64,000 bases of DNA from JANQFM01 sp035471925 (GCA_035471925.1 DATIPO010000223.1:16241-80240); one strand, 5' to 3'; counted from the stretch's first letter, positions 22,089 through 31,990 are shown. Numbers and translations: made by a program. The notes: a model not told the origin generated them from the letters alone.

Positions 22089-23879
22089 TCAGCGCAAGGA
22101 GTCGAGCAACACGCGCGGAGCCTCGATCTCCATGAGGAGCAGGGCGTGGGCATAGGTTTTGCCCTGGGGATCGATGCCCAGCGACAGGGTGCCGCCGCCG
22201 CCAAGCGACTCGTGGAGGAGAAAATTGAGCGCCTTGATGTTGGGAACCTCGAAGCGCTCCACTTGGCCTTGGCAGATATCCCCGAAGAACTCCTTGACCT
22301 TGGCTGCCGTCAACTCCCGCTGCAGGAAGGCATAGATGGGGCGGCTGCGTGCCACGACGCCGATATTGCAGGTGTTGCCTTTGTCGCCCGAACGGGCGTA
22401 CGCCAGGTGCCGCAACCTCATGCGTTGACGCGGACCTTGGGGGGCTTGTGGAATCTCCTCGCCTGGAGGTGACGGGGCATCTGGGGCCGTGTCGTCAACA
22501 GGCGGCGCCGTCCATCCGACGCTGACACTCTCCTCGCCGTCCAACAGCGATACCCGGGGTGTGACCTCATCGGCCGGAAGCAGGCAAGGCCAGTAGGCTA
22601 CGACGTCCTGTATGCGGGGCCGCGCTCCCACGATGGCCACTCCCGGGACGGTGCTCAGAATCACCGAGGGGAACTGCTTGGAGAACTCCGCCACCTTGCC
22701 TTTGTCGCCGTCGCGGACTCCGATTTGCAGCAGGATCTCGGGAGGATCGTGCTCCTCCACCAGATGTTGGTGACAGGCGTTGTATCCCACCAGGTTAGCA
22801 CGGGTTTCTTCGAAGTCGAGGCCCAGCCGCCGGAAGAAGATCTCTTCGATAGCGCGGCACTTCTCCACTGCGTCGGGACGACTCACGATCACGGTTCCCT
22901 GGGCTTTGTAGCCGTCGTGATAGGAGATGGAGGCCTTGAGCGATTCGGTGCGGCGGCGGCCTCGGACCCCTGAAATGCGCACCCGGTCATCCCCCAGATC
23001 TTGCAGGCGGATGGAGGAGAACTCGGCCACCACGTCGGGGGTGATGTACTCCCAGGGATCGCCCATTTCGTAGACCAACTGCTCGCTGACCGTCTTTTCG
23101 TTGACCAGTCCGCCTGCCTTCTCGTGTTTGGTGACGATGAAGGACCCGTCGCTGCTGACCTCCACGATGGGATAGCCCATCCGCTGAAACGACTCCACTT
23201 CGTGCCAGTCGGTGAGGTTGCCGCCGCTGGCCTGGGCGCCGCATTCGATGATGTGTCCGGCGATCACGGCCGAGGCCAGGCGGTCCCAGTCGTCCAGGTC
23301 CCAGCCGAACTCGAAGGCGGGAGCCGCGATAGTGATGCCGGTATCGGTGACGCGTCCTGTGACGATGATCTGTCCGCCCATCTCCAGGGCCTTGATGACG
23401 GGCGCCGCTCCCAGATAGGCGTTGGCACTCTGTACCTTGTCGCGGATCGAGGCCAGCTCCTGGCCTGTCTCCATGTTGGCCAGCTTGTGTCCGTCTTGGA
23501 TCAGTTCGTCCAGGCGGTCCATCAAATCGTCACCCTCCACCACCGCGATGGGCAACTTCACATGTGCCTCGCGGGCCACCTCGGCGATCCGCCGGGCGCA
23601 CCCCCGCGGATTGATGCCGCCGGCGTTGCTGATCACCCGGGTCTTTCCTTCCGACAGGTAAGGCAGAGCCCGCTGGACCTGGTCCACGAAGTCGCGGGCG
23701 TATCCCATGTCAGGATTGCGCGCGCGCTGCTTTTGCAGAATCGACATGGTGATCTCAGCCAGAAAGTCCAGGGACAGGTAGTCAAGAGGACCCATCGACA
23801 ACTGGCGCTGGAAAGCATCCAGATCGTCTCCCCAGTAGCCTCCGGCGTTTCCGACTCGGACCGTCTTCTCGTTGGCCAT
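22089..23879 (-). CDS. AtuA-like acyclic terpene utilisation family protein
   Basis: A 596-residue protein from the ATG at 23879 (MANEKTVRVGNAGGYWGDD); a longer reading to 24164 runs through the intergenic region and is rejected. The N-terminal 440 residues match the DUF1446/AtuA family (VISNAGGINPRGCA, GRVTDTGI, GGNLTDWHEV); the C-terminal 100 residues (LRHLAYARSGDKGNTCNIGV) form the separate AtuA-associated domain. AtuA is named from citronellol/geraniol catabolism in Pseudomonas, but the family is widespread and its biochemistry unclear. No other atu genes are adjacent, so terpene use is not implied. Confidence 0.87.
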   Translation of the reverse strand: MANEKTVRVGNAGGYWGDDLDAFQRQLSMGPLDYLSLDFLAEITMSILQKQRARNPDMGYARDFVDQVQRALPYLSEGKTRVISNAGGINPRGCARRIAEVAREAHVKLPIAVVEGDDLMDRLDELIQDGHKLANMETGQELASIRDKVQSANAYLGAAPVIKALEMGGQIIVTGRVTDTGITIAAPAFEFGWDLDDWDRLASAVIAGHIIECGAQASGGNLTDWHEVESFQRMGYPIVEVSSDGSFIVTKHEKAGGLVNEKTVSEQLVYEMGDPWEYITPDVVAEFSSIRLQDLGDDRVRISGVRGRRRTESLKASISYHDGYKAQGTVIVSRPDAVEKCRAIEEIFFRRLGLDFEETRANLVGYNACHQHLVEEHDPPEILLQIGVRDGDKGKVAEFSKQFPSVILSTVPGVAIVGARPRIQDVVAYWPCLLPADEVTPRVSLLDGEESVSVGWTAPPVDDTAPDAPSPPGEEIPQAPQGPRQRMRLRHLAYARSGDKGNTCNIGVVARSRPIYAFLQRELTAAKVKEFFGDICQGQVERFEVPNIKALNFLLHESLGGGGTLSLGIDPQGKTYAHALLLMEIEAPRVLLDSLR

Positions 23880-24020
23880 AGGGCTAGTGTAGCAGGAGAG
23901 GTTGCCGTTTCCTGACGGGGGGAGCGGTTTGAAGACTTTCGTGGATTTTGCCGAACCGAACGGGTACACTGAAGGCAAGCGTTGTCGGGTCGAAATCACT
24001 CTTGCGGGAAACGAGGCGCA

Positions 24021-24518
24021 ATGCGATTCGAAGTCGACCCCATGCAGCCAGCCGATTGGGAGGCCGTGGCCGCTATCTACCAGGAAGGCTTGGCGACCGG
24101 TCAGGCCACCTTTGAAACCCAAGTGCCCTCCTGGAAGTCCTGGGACTCCAGCCACCTGACCCAAACGCGCCTTGTGGCACGGCGGGACGATGAAGTCCTG
24201 GGCTGGGCGGCTTTAAGCCCGGTCTCCGACCGGTGCGCCTACCAGGGAGTGGCTGAGGTCAGCGTCTACGTTTCCTCAGCAGCCCGCGGCCAGGGCGTGG
24301 GAAAAGCCCTCCTCAACCAGCTCATCGAAGAGTCCGAGAAGGCCGGCATTTGGACGTTGCAGGCCGGCATTTTCCCTGAGAACGAAGCCAGTATCGGACT
24401 GCACCATTCCTGCGGATTTCGTATGGTCGGTGTCCGTGAACGTTTGGGAAAGCTCAACGGACGCTGGCGCGACGTAGCCATGCTTGAGCGACGCAGCCCC
24501 AGCGTCGGGACCTGCTGA
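24021..24518 (+). CDS. GNAT N-acetyltransferase, phosphinothricin-acetyltransferase-like
   Basis: A 165-residue protein from the ATG at 24021 with GAGG upstream. The N-terminal TGQATFETQVPSW segment and the acetyl-CoA loop SSAARGQGVGKALL, followed by GLHHSCGFRMVGVRERLGK, match the PAT/MddA branch of GNATs, which acetylate amino-acid analogues such as phosphinothricin or methionine sulfone. The natural substrate is unknown. It is divergent from the AtuA-like gene with a 141-base gap. Confidence 0.88.
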   Translation: MRFEVDPMQPADWEAVAAIYQEGLATGQATFETQVPSWKSWDSSHLTQTRLVARRDDEVLGWAALSPVSDRCAYQGVAEVSVYVSSAARGQGVGKALLNQLIEESEKAGIWTLQAGIFPENEASIGLHHSCGFRMVGVRERLGKLNGRWRDVAMLERRSPSVGTC

Positions 24519-24658
24519 GGGCGGAGACAAAGACGTTCCCTTCTGGACGCGCCGTTCGAGTTGATGGCGGCGGATCCGGCCACGATTCGGCCAATCGACC
24601 TCCAAGCGCCGTTTTCAGACCGCTGGAGCGCAACCGCCACAGAGAAAGAAAGAGAGCA

Positions 24659-25201
24659 ATGATGAGAGACCCAGGCCAATTCCAACTCGAAGCAACCCTG
24701 GAGATTCTGGAGCGCACTCCCGAGACCTTGCAGAGCCTTCTGGCCGGGACCAGCGACAAGTGGCACCGGATCAACGAAGGTCCCGACACCTGGAGCCCTT
24801 TTGACGTCGTGGGCCACTTGGTCCACGGAGAGGAAACCGACTGGATTCCGAGAGCCCAGATCATTCTTGAGAGAGGCCAGGATCAGCCTTTCGAGCCCTT
24901 TGACCGCTTCGCCCAGTTCGAACGGTTTTCCGACTGGACCCTGCTGGAGTTGCTCGACCGCTTCGCTCAGTTGCGCGCCGCCAGCCTCAAGACGCTGCGC
25001 GGATGGGATCTCACCGCTGACCAGTTGGCTCTCCAGGGCGTCCACCCTGAACTCGGGACCGTGACCCTGAGTCAGCTTCTGGCCACCTGGACTGTCCACG
25101 ACCTCAACCACATCGCTCAGATCGCCCGCGTCATGGCCGGCCGCTACCGCAACGCAGTCGGGCCCTGGGCCCAATACCTCTCCATCCTCCAACCGCGCTA
25201 G
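24659..25201 (+). CDS. DinB/YfiT-family protein
   Basis: A 180-residue four-helix-bundle protein. The metal-binding histidines appear in HLVHGEE (near residue 55) and WTVHDLNHIAQI (near residue 143), the pattern of DinB_2/YfiT proteins. Members include metal-dependent thiol transferases that use mycothiol or bacillithiol; the substrate here is unknown. A bacilliredoxin-type protein elsewhere in the window would fit a bacillithiol-using organism, but that is inference. Confidence 0.85.
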   Translation: MMRDPGQFQLEATLEILERTPETLQSLLAGTSDKWHRINEGPDTWSPFDVVGHLVHGEETDWIPRAQIILERGQDQPFEPFDRFAQFERFSDWTLLELLDRFAQLRAASLKTLRGWDLTADQLALQGVHPELGTVTLSQLLATWTVHDLNHIAQIARVMAGRYRNAVGPWAQYLSILQPR

Positions 25202-25241
25202 CCCGCATTTGCCGCGGCAGGCCACCGGTGACAAAGGTGGG

Positions 25242-26141
25242 CTAGTCCGAGCCTGAACGCAGGTGCTGGGCGAAGAACTCGAGGGTGCGGTTCCAGGCCA
25301 ATTGGGCGGCATCCGGGTCGTAGCGCGGCGTGGTGTCGTTGTGGAAGCCGTGGTTGGCGCCTTCGTAGAAGTGAACCGTGTAATCGACGTCGTGGGCTTC
25401 GAGCGCTTCTTCGTAGGCCGGCCATCCCTCGTTGACGCGGCGGTCGTTGCCGCCGTAGTGAATGAGCAGGGGCGACCTGATCTTGGCCACGTCCTCGGCA
25501 GCGGGCTGGCGTCCGTAGAAGGGGACGGCTGCCGCCAGATCAGGCAGGCGGACGGCTAGGGCATTGGCCACCATCCCGCCAAAGCAGAACCCGACAACCC
25601 CCACCTTGCCCGTGCAGTCGGGATGGGCCTGGAGGTAGACGGCGGCGGCTTCGAAGTCGTTGACCAGCTTGGCACGGTCGAGTTGACGCTGCATGCTGCG
25701 GCCTTCGTCGTCGGTCCCCGGATAACCGCCCAGAGGGGTCAGCCCGTCGGGGGCCAGTGCCAGATAGCCTTCTACCGCCAGGCGCCGGGCCACGTCCTCG
25801 ATATAGGGATTGAGTCCGCGGTTTTCATGCACCACCACCACGCCCGGCAACTTTCCTTCGGCCTCGGCGGGCCTTGCCAACAAGGCTTTGACCCGCTCAT
25901 GACCTTGAGGCGACGGGTAGTGGATGTACTCGGCCTTCAGGCGCGGATCATCGGCAGGAACCTGTTGCGCCCAGGCGTAGTTGGGACTCAGCGCCTCCAG
26001 CAAAGCCGAAGCCGTCATGCCTCCTACGGCAAACCGCGCCGCCTTTTCCAGGAATTGGCGCCGGCTGATACCTCCATGGACATACTGGTCGAAAAGGTCG
26101 AGGACTTCAGGATCGAACTCGTGGGCCTTCTTGCGTTCCAT
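25242..26141 (-). CDS. Exported dienelactone hydrolase family protein
   Basis: A 299-residue protein from the ATG at 26141 with AAGGAGA upstream. An N-terminal Tat-type motif SRRQFLEKAARFAVGG lies unusually deep (residues 26-42) after a charged segment, as in other DLH proteins of this group. The alpha/beta hydrolase core has the nucleophile in GFCFGG (Cys), an acidic residue in YGGNDRRV and the histidine in ANHGFHN, so the Cys-Asp-His triad is intact. Likely hydrolyses lactones or esters in the periplasm. Convergent with the DinB-like gene. Confidence 0.87.
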   Translation of the reverse strand: MERKKAHEFDPEVLDLFDQYVHGGISRRQFLEKAARFAVGGMTASALLEALSPNYAWAQQVPADDPRLKAEYIHYPSPQGHERVKALLARPAEAEGKLPGVVVVHENRGLNPYIEDVARRLAVEGYLALAPDGLTPLGGYPGTDDEGRSMQRQLDRAKLVNDFEAAAVYLQAHPDCTGKVGVVGFCFGGMVANALAVRLPDLAAAVPFYGRQPAAEDVAKIRSPLLIHYGGNDRRVNEGWPAYEEALEAHDVDYTVHFYEGANHGFHNDTTPRYDPDAAQLAWNRTLEFFAQHLRSGSD

Positions 26142-26233
26142 CAGCAATTCTCCTTGTTTTGCCAATGGAACGATACCCGCCCCCGACCTTCCCCGTCAAA
26201 GCAAAGTTGGCGTCCTGCTGATCGACTTCCTGC

Positions 26234-27697
26234 TCAGGCGCCGATGTGGATGCCTTTGGGCATTCTGTGCGCCACGCCGCTGCGATGGGCCGCCTTGGCA
26301 ACCGCCGCGGCTACCTGCTTGTAGACCTTGCGGTTGAAGGCGCTGGGGATGATGTAGTCGCGCGACAGCTCCTCTTCGGTAATCACTTGGGCAATGGCCA
26401 TAGCGGCGGCCTGCTTCATGTCCTGATTGATGGCCGAAGCACGGGCGTCCAGAGCGCCGCGGAAGATGCCGGGGAAAGCCAGGACGTTGTTGATCTGGTT
26501 GACATAGTCGCTGCGGCCCGTGGCAATCACTGCGGCCACCCCTTCCACCGCTTCGGGCATGACTTCGGGCGTGGGATTGGACATGGCGAAGATGATCGGG
26601 TCAGGATTCATCCTCAGCACGTCCTCCCGCTTGATCAGGTTGGGCGCGGAAAGGCCCAGAAACATGTCGGCCCCCTCCAGAGCCTGCTGCAAGCTGCCCG
26701 ACACCCCTTCGGGATTGGTGTAATGGGCCAGCCAGGCTTTGGCGGGATTGCCTTTGAACTCCCGGCCCTGATGGATGGCGCCTTGGCGGTCGCAGACGAT
26801 GATGTTCTCCACGCCGAACTCACTGAGGATCTGGCAGCATGCGAAGCCGGAAGCTCCGGCGCCGGCGATTACGAGCTTGATGTCCTCGGCCTTGCGTCCG
26901 GTCAGCTTGAGGGTGTTGATGAGGGCCGCCAAAACCACCACGGCGGTCCCGTGCTGGTCATCGTGGAAGACTGGGATGTCCAGTTCGTCCACCAGCCTCT
27001 GTTCGATCTCAAAGCAGCGGGGAGCGGAGATGTCTTCCAGGTTGATCCCTCCGAAGCTGGGGGCGATCAACTTGCAGAAGTGGATGATCTCTTCCGGGTC
27101 CTGGGTGGCGATGCACAAGGGGAAGGCGTCGACTCCGCCGAACTCCTTGAAGAGGACGGCTTTGCCTTCCATCACCGGCATGGCCGCCTCGGCTCCGATG
27201 TTGCCCAGCCCCAGCACGGCGCTGCCGTCGGAGACGACGGCGATGCAGTTCTTGCGGATGGTCAGGTTGAAGGACGTGCGGGGATCTGACTCGATGCGCT
27301 TGCACACCCGGGCCACGCCGGGCGTATAGACCATCGACAGGTCGGAGCGGGTATTGAGCTGGACCCGCGATTGGACCTCCAGTTTGCCTCCCAAATGAAG
27401 CAGAAAGGTGTCGTCCGACACCGATTGCACCGAAACCCCCTCGATTTCCTTGAGGGCTTCGATCATCTGCTGCTCTTGTTCAGCCGAAGTGCATTCAATG
27501 GTGTAGTCGCGCAAGCTTCTCTGCTTGTGGATGTGGACCAGGTCAATAGCCTCAATGGCTCCTCCCTGATCGGCGATCACTCCCGAGATGCGGGCGATCC
27601 AGCCCGGGGCGTGGGGACACTCCAGCCTTACCGTAATGGAGTATTGAGGGCTGGGCGTGCCAACGGGAACGGCGGACTTTTTCTCTTGGGTCAACAC
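26234..27697 (-). CDS. NAD(P)-dependent malic enzyme with N-terminal ACT-like domain
   Basis: A 487-residue protein from a GTG at 27697 with GAGGAG seven bases upstream. Residues 18-95 resemble an ACT regulatory domain (IARISGVIADQGGAIEAIDLVHI), implying allosteric control by a small ligand. The rest is malic enzyme: MVYTPGVARVC, CIAVVSDGSAVLGLGNIG, HDDQHGTAVV, the Rossmann fold GAGASGFACC and FAMSNPTPEV. It decarboxylates malate to pyruvate. Next to citrate synthase, it links the TCA cycle with pyruvate. There are paired hairpins in the gap to the citrate synthase gene. Confidence 0.93.
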   Translation of the reverse strand: MLTQEKKSAVPVGTPSPQYSITVRLECPHAPGWIARISGVIADQGGAIEAIDLVHIHKQRSLRDYTIECTSAEQEQQMIEALKEIEGVSVQSVSDDTFLLHLGGKLEVQSRVQLNTRSDLSMVYTPGVARVCKRIESDPRTSFNLTIRKNCIAVVSDGSAVLGLGNIGAEAAMPVMEGKAVLFKEFGGVDAFPLCIATQDPEEIIHFCKLIAPSFGGINLEDISAPRCFEIEQRLVDELDIPVFHDDQHGTAVVVLAALINTLKLTGRKAEDIKLVIAGAGASGFACCQILSEFGVENIIVCDRQGAIHQGREFKGNPAKAWLAHYTNPEGVSGSLQQALEGADMFLGLSAPNLIKREDVLRMNPDPIIFAMSNPTPEVMPEAVEGVAAVIATGRSDYVNQINNVLAFPGIFRGALDARASAINQDMKQAAAMAIAQVITEEELSRDYIIPSAFNRKVYKQVAAAVAKAAHRSGVAHRMPKGIHIGA

Positions 27698-27742
27698 GGC
27701 ATGACTCCTCTTTGGTTTCAGGAATCAGATGGTGCCTCGCGT

Positions 27743-27781
27743 CAAGCCTCCAGGCTTGAGGCCGGAGCCTTCCGAGGCTCC
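27743..27781. repeat. Two adjacent hairpins between malic enzyme and citrate synthase genes
   Basis: CAAGCCT-CC-AGGCTTG (27743-27758) and GGAGCC-TTCCGA-GGCTCC (27764-27781) fill the 107-base gap between two minus-strand genes. No U-tract follows on either strand, so they may be repeat relics or mRNA-processing signals. Confidence 0.4.
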
Positions 27782-27805
27782 CCGCCCCAAGCCCGGAGGC
27801 TGAGG

Positions 27806-29176
27806 TCAGCGCTGCTCCAGAGGTTGATAACGGCGTTCGTCCGCACCGGTGTAGACCTGGCGGGGACGGGCGATTCTCTGGTCCTTGTCGGTCAGCATCT
27901 CCTGCCATTGGGCCAACCAGCCCGAAGTGCGGGGGATGGCGAAGAGGACCGGGAACATGTCCACGGGGAAGCCCATGGCTTGGTAGATGATTCCCGAGTA
28001 GAAATCCACGTTGGGATACAGCTTGCGCGAGAGGAAGTACTCGTCCTCCAGGGCCACTTTCTCCAGCTCCAGAGCGATTTCCAGCAGCGGATTGACGCCG
28101 GTGACCGAAAACACCTCATGGGCCAGGTTCTTGATGACCTTGGCGCGCGGATCGTAGTTCTTGTAGACGCGGTGGCCGAATCCCATCAGACGGCCGGCCT
28201 TGCCGGCTTTGACCTCCTCGACGAAGGCGGGCACGTTTTCGGCCTTGCCAATCGTGTGCAGCATGCGCAGGACGGCCTCATTGGCACCTCCGTGCAGAGG
28301 TCCGTAGAGAGCAGCCGTTCCGGCTGCGGTGGCCGAATAGGGATCGGAATGAGAGCTTCCCACGGCCCGCATCGAACTGGTGCTGCAATTCTGCTCATGA
28401 TCGGCGTGCAGGATGAAGAGCACGTCCAGAGCCTTGGACAAGATGGGGTCGGGCTCGTACTTCAGCTCGGTGGCCTTGTACATCATGTTGAGGAAGTTGC
28501 CCGCAAAGTCCAAGTCATTGTCGGGATAGACGTAGGGGAGGCCGCGGCTGTGACGGTAGGCGAAGGCGGCCAGCGTGGGCATCTTGGCGATCAGCCTTTG
28601 AATCTGCAACTTGCGCGATTCCGGGTCGCCGATTGCCTTGGCGTCCGGATAGAACGTGGACAAGGCGCCCAAGGTTCCCACCAGCATTCCCATGGGATGG
28701 GCGTCATAGTGAAAGCCGTCCATGAATTTCTTGATGTTTTCATGGATCATGGTGTGGTAGGTGATGCCCTCGATCCACTCGTCCAATTGGCTTTGGGTCG
28801 GCAATTCGCCGAACAGGATCAGATAAGCGGTCTCCAGATAGGAGCTTTGTTCAGCCAACTGGTCGATAGGATATCCGCGGTAGCGCAGGATGCCTTTCTC
28901 GCCGTCGACAAAGGTGATGCTGCTCTTGCAGGAGGCCGTGTTGGTGAATCCGGGATCGTAGGCCAGCAAGCCGAAATCGTCGTCGGACGCTTTGATCTTT
29001 CGAAGATCGATGCAGTTGATCGAAGCGCCGTAGCCAGGGTAAGTGCCGTAGCGAATCGGGACCTCGTACTCTTTCCCCGTACGGTTGTCGGTGATGGTTA
29101 GCGTCTGGGTGCCAGACGCTTTGTGGGCAGGAGGCGCCGCCTTGGCGGCCTCCGGTTCTTTGACAGCTTGTGACAT
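27806..29176 (-). CDS. gltA: Citrate synthase
   Basis: About 456 residues from the ATG at 29176 (GGAGG nine bases upstream); the ATG at 29182 is too close to that site. The catalytic motifs are present: HADHEQNCSTSSMR, LYGPLHGGANEAVL and GFGHRVYKNYDPRA. The N-terminal small beta domain (LTITDNRTGKEYEVPIRYG) indicates the hexameric type II form, which is NADH-sensitive in enterobacteria. It condenses oxaloacetate and acetyl-CoA at the start of the TCA cycle. Confidence 0.96.
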   Translation of the reverse strand: MSQAVKEPEAAKAAPPAHKASGTQTLTITDNRTGKEYEVPIRYGTYPGYGASINCIDLRKIKASDDDFGLLAYDPGFTNTASCKSSITFVDGEKGILRYRGYPIDQLAEQSSYLETAYLILFGELPTQSQLDEWIEGITYHTMIHENIKKFMDGFHYDAHPMGMLVGTLGALSTFYPDAKAIGDPESRKLQIQRLIAKMPTLAAFAYRHSRGLPYVYPDNDLDFAGNFLNMMYKATELKYEPDPILSKALDVLFILHADHEQNCSTSSMRAVGSSHSDPYSATAAGTAALYGPLHGGANEAVLRMLHTIGKAENVPAFVEEVKAGKAGRLMGFGHRVYKNYDPRAKVIKNLAHEVFSVTGVNPLLEIALELEKVALEDEYFLSRKLYPNVDFYSGIIYQAMGFPVDMFPVLFAIPRTSGWLAQWQEMLTDKDQRIARPRQVYTGADERRYQPLEQR

Positions 29177-29715
29177 GGTCATTTCCCTCCGTGAGGCAGC
29201 GCCGCATTCCCGACGGTGATCTCAAGGGGTCCAGGTGGGGCCCGGGAACGGTTTCAGCGCTGGTTGTGAGCCGCTCGCCCAGGCTTGGCCAAGCGGTGTC
29301 GATCCGTCGAAACGGGTAGCGGCGCGTCGAGCGCAAAAACCTCCTTGTTCCCGTAAAACCTCCATGCACCCGTCAGACCAAACCCAGGATCCGGAGCGGG
29401 TTGGCGAGCACGCGCCGACCTGCAAGGCGCTCGACAACGGAATCGGAGGGTGGGACTCCCCGTCTGGACGGTCTCGGGCCTGCTCTGCCCCGTCTTCACC
29501 GACCCGGCGCTAGCTCGTACACCGGAGAAATCCCCAGCCTCCAATGCGGCTTCGAGTGTATCCATCGACGTCTCGAAAGCGGCAATCCGTGCAGAAGCCC
29601 CACTTCGATGGTGAAATCCCCCACTTTGGAAGGGGATTCAAGGCCGGATGCCGTCGAAAGTACGGGTGCCAATCGACGTCTCCTCGAAAGCCCGGATTGG
29701 GAACCGCAGTCCCCG
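29177..29715. other. 539-base gene-free stretch with degenerate repeats
   Basis: No coding region is convincing here. ATCGACGTCTC..GAAAGC occurs at 29563 and again at 29672, and GAAATCCCC occurs near 29527 and 29614. A strong hairpin, AATCCCC/GGGGATT, sits at 29615-29638. The promoter of the citrate synthase gene should lie in the left part, but no clear boxes were found. Confidence 0.5.
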
Positions 29716-30390
29716 TCAGCGCTTGGGACGGCGTTTCTTGGCTCGGGCAATGTATTCGCGGATGTCGGGAGTCTTGCAACTGGTTTGGCCGTGATCGACG
29801 TCGACCTTGCCGATACTTCGAGCGGCTTGCAGGGCAGCGGCTTCACCCTCCTCGCTGCGCAGTCCGATGGCGATGACGGCGTTGAGCATGGCATCGCGGG
29901 TGCGGTTGGGACGCTGGTGGATTTCCTTTTCAGCCGTCTTGACCAAGGAGAGCAATTGATCATCATCAAGCGAGGGGTCTTTGCCGGAAAGAATGGCCGC
30001 CACCGTCCAGCCGGCCCTTCCCCTCCATTCCTCGCGTGAGGGCATCCATTCCTGGGCTTTCTCCCAGCCCTGCGGCGAGGCGGCCGCCAGTTGCGAGAAG
30101 GCATCGCAGAGGACGTAGTTGTCGAGATCGGCAACCCAGCGCTCCAGCAGGTCGGCTCCGCACTGCTCAGGATCGGCCACCATGCAGGCCAGCACGCGGG
30201 CGTCGTGGTTCCCGCTCTCCCACAATTGAAGGGCCAGTGGGTGGTCGGCCTTGATGCGCTTCTTGAGCTTGTTGAGATTGGCGTAGCTGACGCCGAACAT
30301 CTCCCCGCCCACTCCGTGACGGGCATAGACCTTGCGGTTCTGCGCCGTCCCCATGGTCTGCAATTCGTTGAGGGTCTCTTGTTCGGTCAT
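29716..30390 (-). CDS. DNA alkylation repair protein, AlkD-like
   Basis: A 224-residue all-alpha protein from the ATG at 30390 with GGAGG upstream. The N-terminus (GTAQNRKVYARHGVGGEMFGVSYANLNKLKKRI) and the WESGNHDARVLACMV and WVADLDNYVLCDAF segments are typical of AlkD/HEAT-like DNA glycosylases, which remove positively charged alkylated bases such as N3-methyladenine. The tail KKRRPKR is basic. This open frame continues far upstream as a shadow of the permease; the ATG chosen is where AlkD homology starts. Confidence 0.87.
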   Translation of the reverse strand: MTEQETLNELQTMGTAQNRKVYARHGVGGEMFGVSYANLNKLKKRIKADHPLALQLWESGNHDARVLACMVADPEQCGADLLERWVADLDNYVLCDAFSQLAAASPQGWEKAQEWMPSREEWRGRAGWTVAAILSGKDPSLDDDQLLSLVKTAEKEIHQRPNRTRDAMLNAVIAIGLRSEEGEAAALQAARSIGKVDVDHGQTSCKTPDIREYIARAKKRRPKR

Positions 30391-30491
30391 TGGGCCGCCT
30401 CCTGATCCTGCAGTCCTTTCACGATAGCAGCAAGCCCAGAGGTCCGAAAAGGCGGGATGTGGAGGAGGAATGGCGCGCGCCGCGGCCCAAG

Positions 30492-31904
30492 TCAGGGGGC
30501 TGGACGGCCGTGTCCAGCCGGACGGCGGCGGAAGATCAGGTAGTAGACAGGCGCGCCCAGAGCCATCACCCCCACTCCCAATCCCGCCTGCAGGGGACGC
30601 TGCACCGCCAGCAGGACCAAAAGCATGGCCACCAGAACAAGAAAGAACAGCGGCACCCAAGGGTATCCGGGAACTCGAAAAGAGGGTCTCCTCCTCTCCC
30701 GCCGTCGCAGGACGAAGACCCCCGCCCCGGTCAGCCCCACGAAGGCCACCGTCACGAAGATGAAGTAGGAGATGATCTGCTCGAAATTGCCCGCCAGGAT
30801 CAGCAAGGTTGCCAGTCCCGCCTGCAGGGCCGAGGCTCTGGCCGGCGTCCCGAATCGGGGATGCACCGCGCCGATGCCCCGGAAGAAGACTCCGTCTCGG
30901 GCCATGGCGTAGTAGACGCGGGGCAAAGCCATGAGCAGCGTGGCCAGGCTTCCCGCCACCGAGAGGATGACGATCAGCGCCAGGACCTGTCCGCCGGCTG
31001 ACCCGAAGAGCGCTTCGCCGGCCTGAGCCGCGAAGGTCTCGCCTGAAGTCACCTGCTCCATCGGCACCAGGTAGAGGAAGACGGCGCTGGTCAAGATGTA
31101 GACCAGCGTGACGATGACCACGCCCAGCGCCAGGGCTCGCGGAACCGTCCGCCCCGGATTCTGCGCCTCTCCGGCCATTTTGGCCACCTCCCACCAGCCG
31201 CCGAATGCGAAAAAGGCGCCCACCAGGGCTCCGGCCAAGGCCGCCATCAAAGGATCGGATCCGGGCCGCTGCTCCAGCAGAGGCAGAAAATGATTCCAAT
31301 CGCCGGCCCGCAGGGCCAGGGCCGTGACGATGATGGCCAACAGTGCGCCCAGCTTGAGCGCGGTCAGCCAGCGGATGAGTCCGGCTCCGATGCGCAGCCC
31401 CAGGATGTTGGCCGCGGCCAGCGCCGCCACCACGCCCACCGCCAGGAGCTTCATGCTCCAGGGCGAGAGAGCCGTCAAGTAGCCCACGTAGCTTGTCAGT
31501 CCCACCGCCAGCGCTGCCGTAATGCCGGGATCCATGACCAGCAGGCACTTCCAGCCGTAGAGGAAGGCCACCGCTGGTCCGAAGGCGCGCTTGAGGTAGA
31601 CGTAACCCCCTCCCGCCTGGGGAAAGCGTGCCGCCAGTTCTCCATAGCAAAGGGCGCCGGCCAGTGCCATGGCGCCCATGGCCAGCCACACAGCCAGCAG
31701 CCACAGCGGCGATCCCAGCGACTTGGCCATGCCTGCCGGAGTCAGGAAGATGCCCACGGCGATCACTTCGCCGATCACCAGCGCGGTGAAGGAGACGAGT
31801 CCAAGCTGTCGGGCCAGTCCCGCCGGAGCATGAGCGCTGCCAGAAGCGTTTCCAGCCGCTTGCGGGGACGATGATGGAGGCGCGCTCGGTTGGCGAGAGT
31901 TCAT
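30492..31904 (-). CDS. APC-superfamily amino acid permease
   Basis: A 470-residue membrane protein from the ATG at 31904 (MNSRQPSAP), with about 12 hydrophobic helices. Helix 1 contains GEVIAVGIFLTPAGMAKSLGSP, the unwound GXGIF-type substrate-binding motif of APC transporters, and PQAGGGYVYLKRAFGP matches the conserved helix-2/3 loop of the LAT-like branch. It probably imports or exchanges neutral amino acids. It is on the same strand as, and 101 bases upstream of, alkD; a functional link is not evident. Confidence 0.88.
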   Translation of the reverse strand: MNSRQPSAPPSSSPQAAGNASGSAHAPAGLARQLGLVSFTALVIGEVIAVGIFLTPAGMAKSLGSPLWLLAVWLAMGAMALAGALCYGELAARFPQAGGGYVYLKRAFGPAVAFLYGWKCLLVMDPGITAALAVGLTSYVGYLTALSPWSMKLLAVGVVAALAAANILGLRIGAGLIRWLTALKLGALLAIIVTALALRAGDWNHFLPLLEQRPGSDPLMAALAGALVGAFFAFGGWWEVAKMAGEAQNPGRTVPRALALGVVIVTLVYILTSAVFLYLVPMEQVTSGETFAAQAGEALFGSAGGQVLALIVILSVAGSLATLLMALPRVYYAMARDGVFFRGIGAVHPRFGTPARASALQAGLATLLILAGNFEQIISYFIFVTVAFVGLTGAGVFVLRRRERRRPSFRVPGYPWVPLFFLVLVAMLLVLLAVQRPLQAGLGVGVMALGAPVYYLIFRRRPAGHGRPAP

Positions 31905-31990
31905 GATGGACACTGGGCTCTGAGTTTGCCGACTTCTTCTGGACGGTACAAGCACGGCCGTTTAGGGCGAGGATGCGGCCATGCCGTCGA

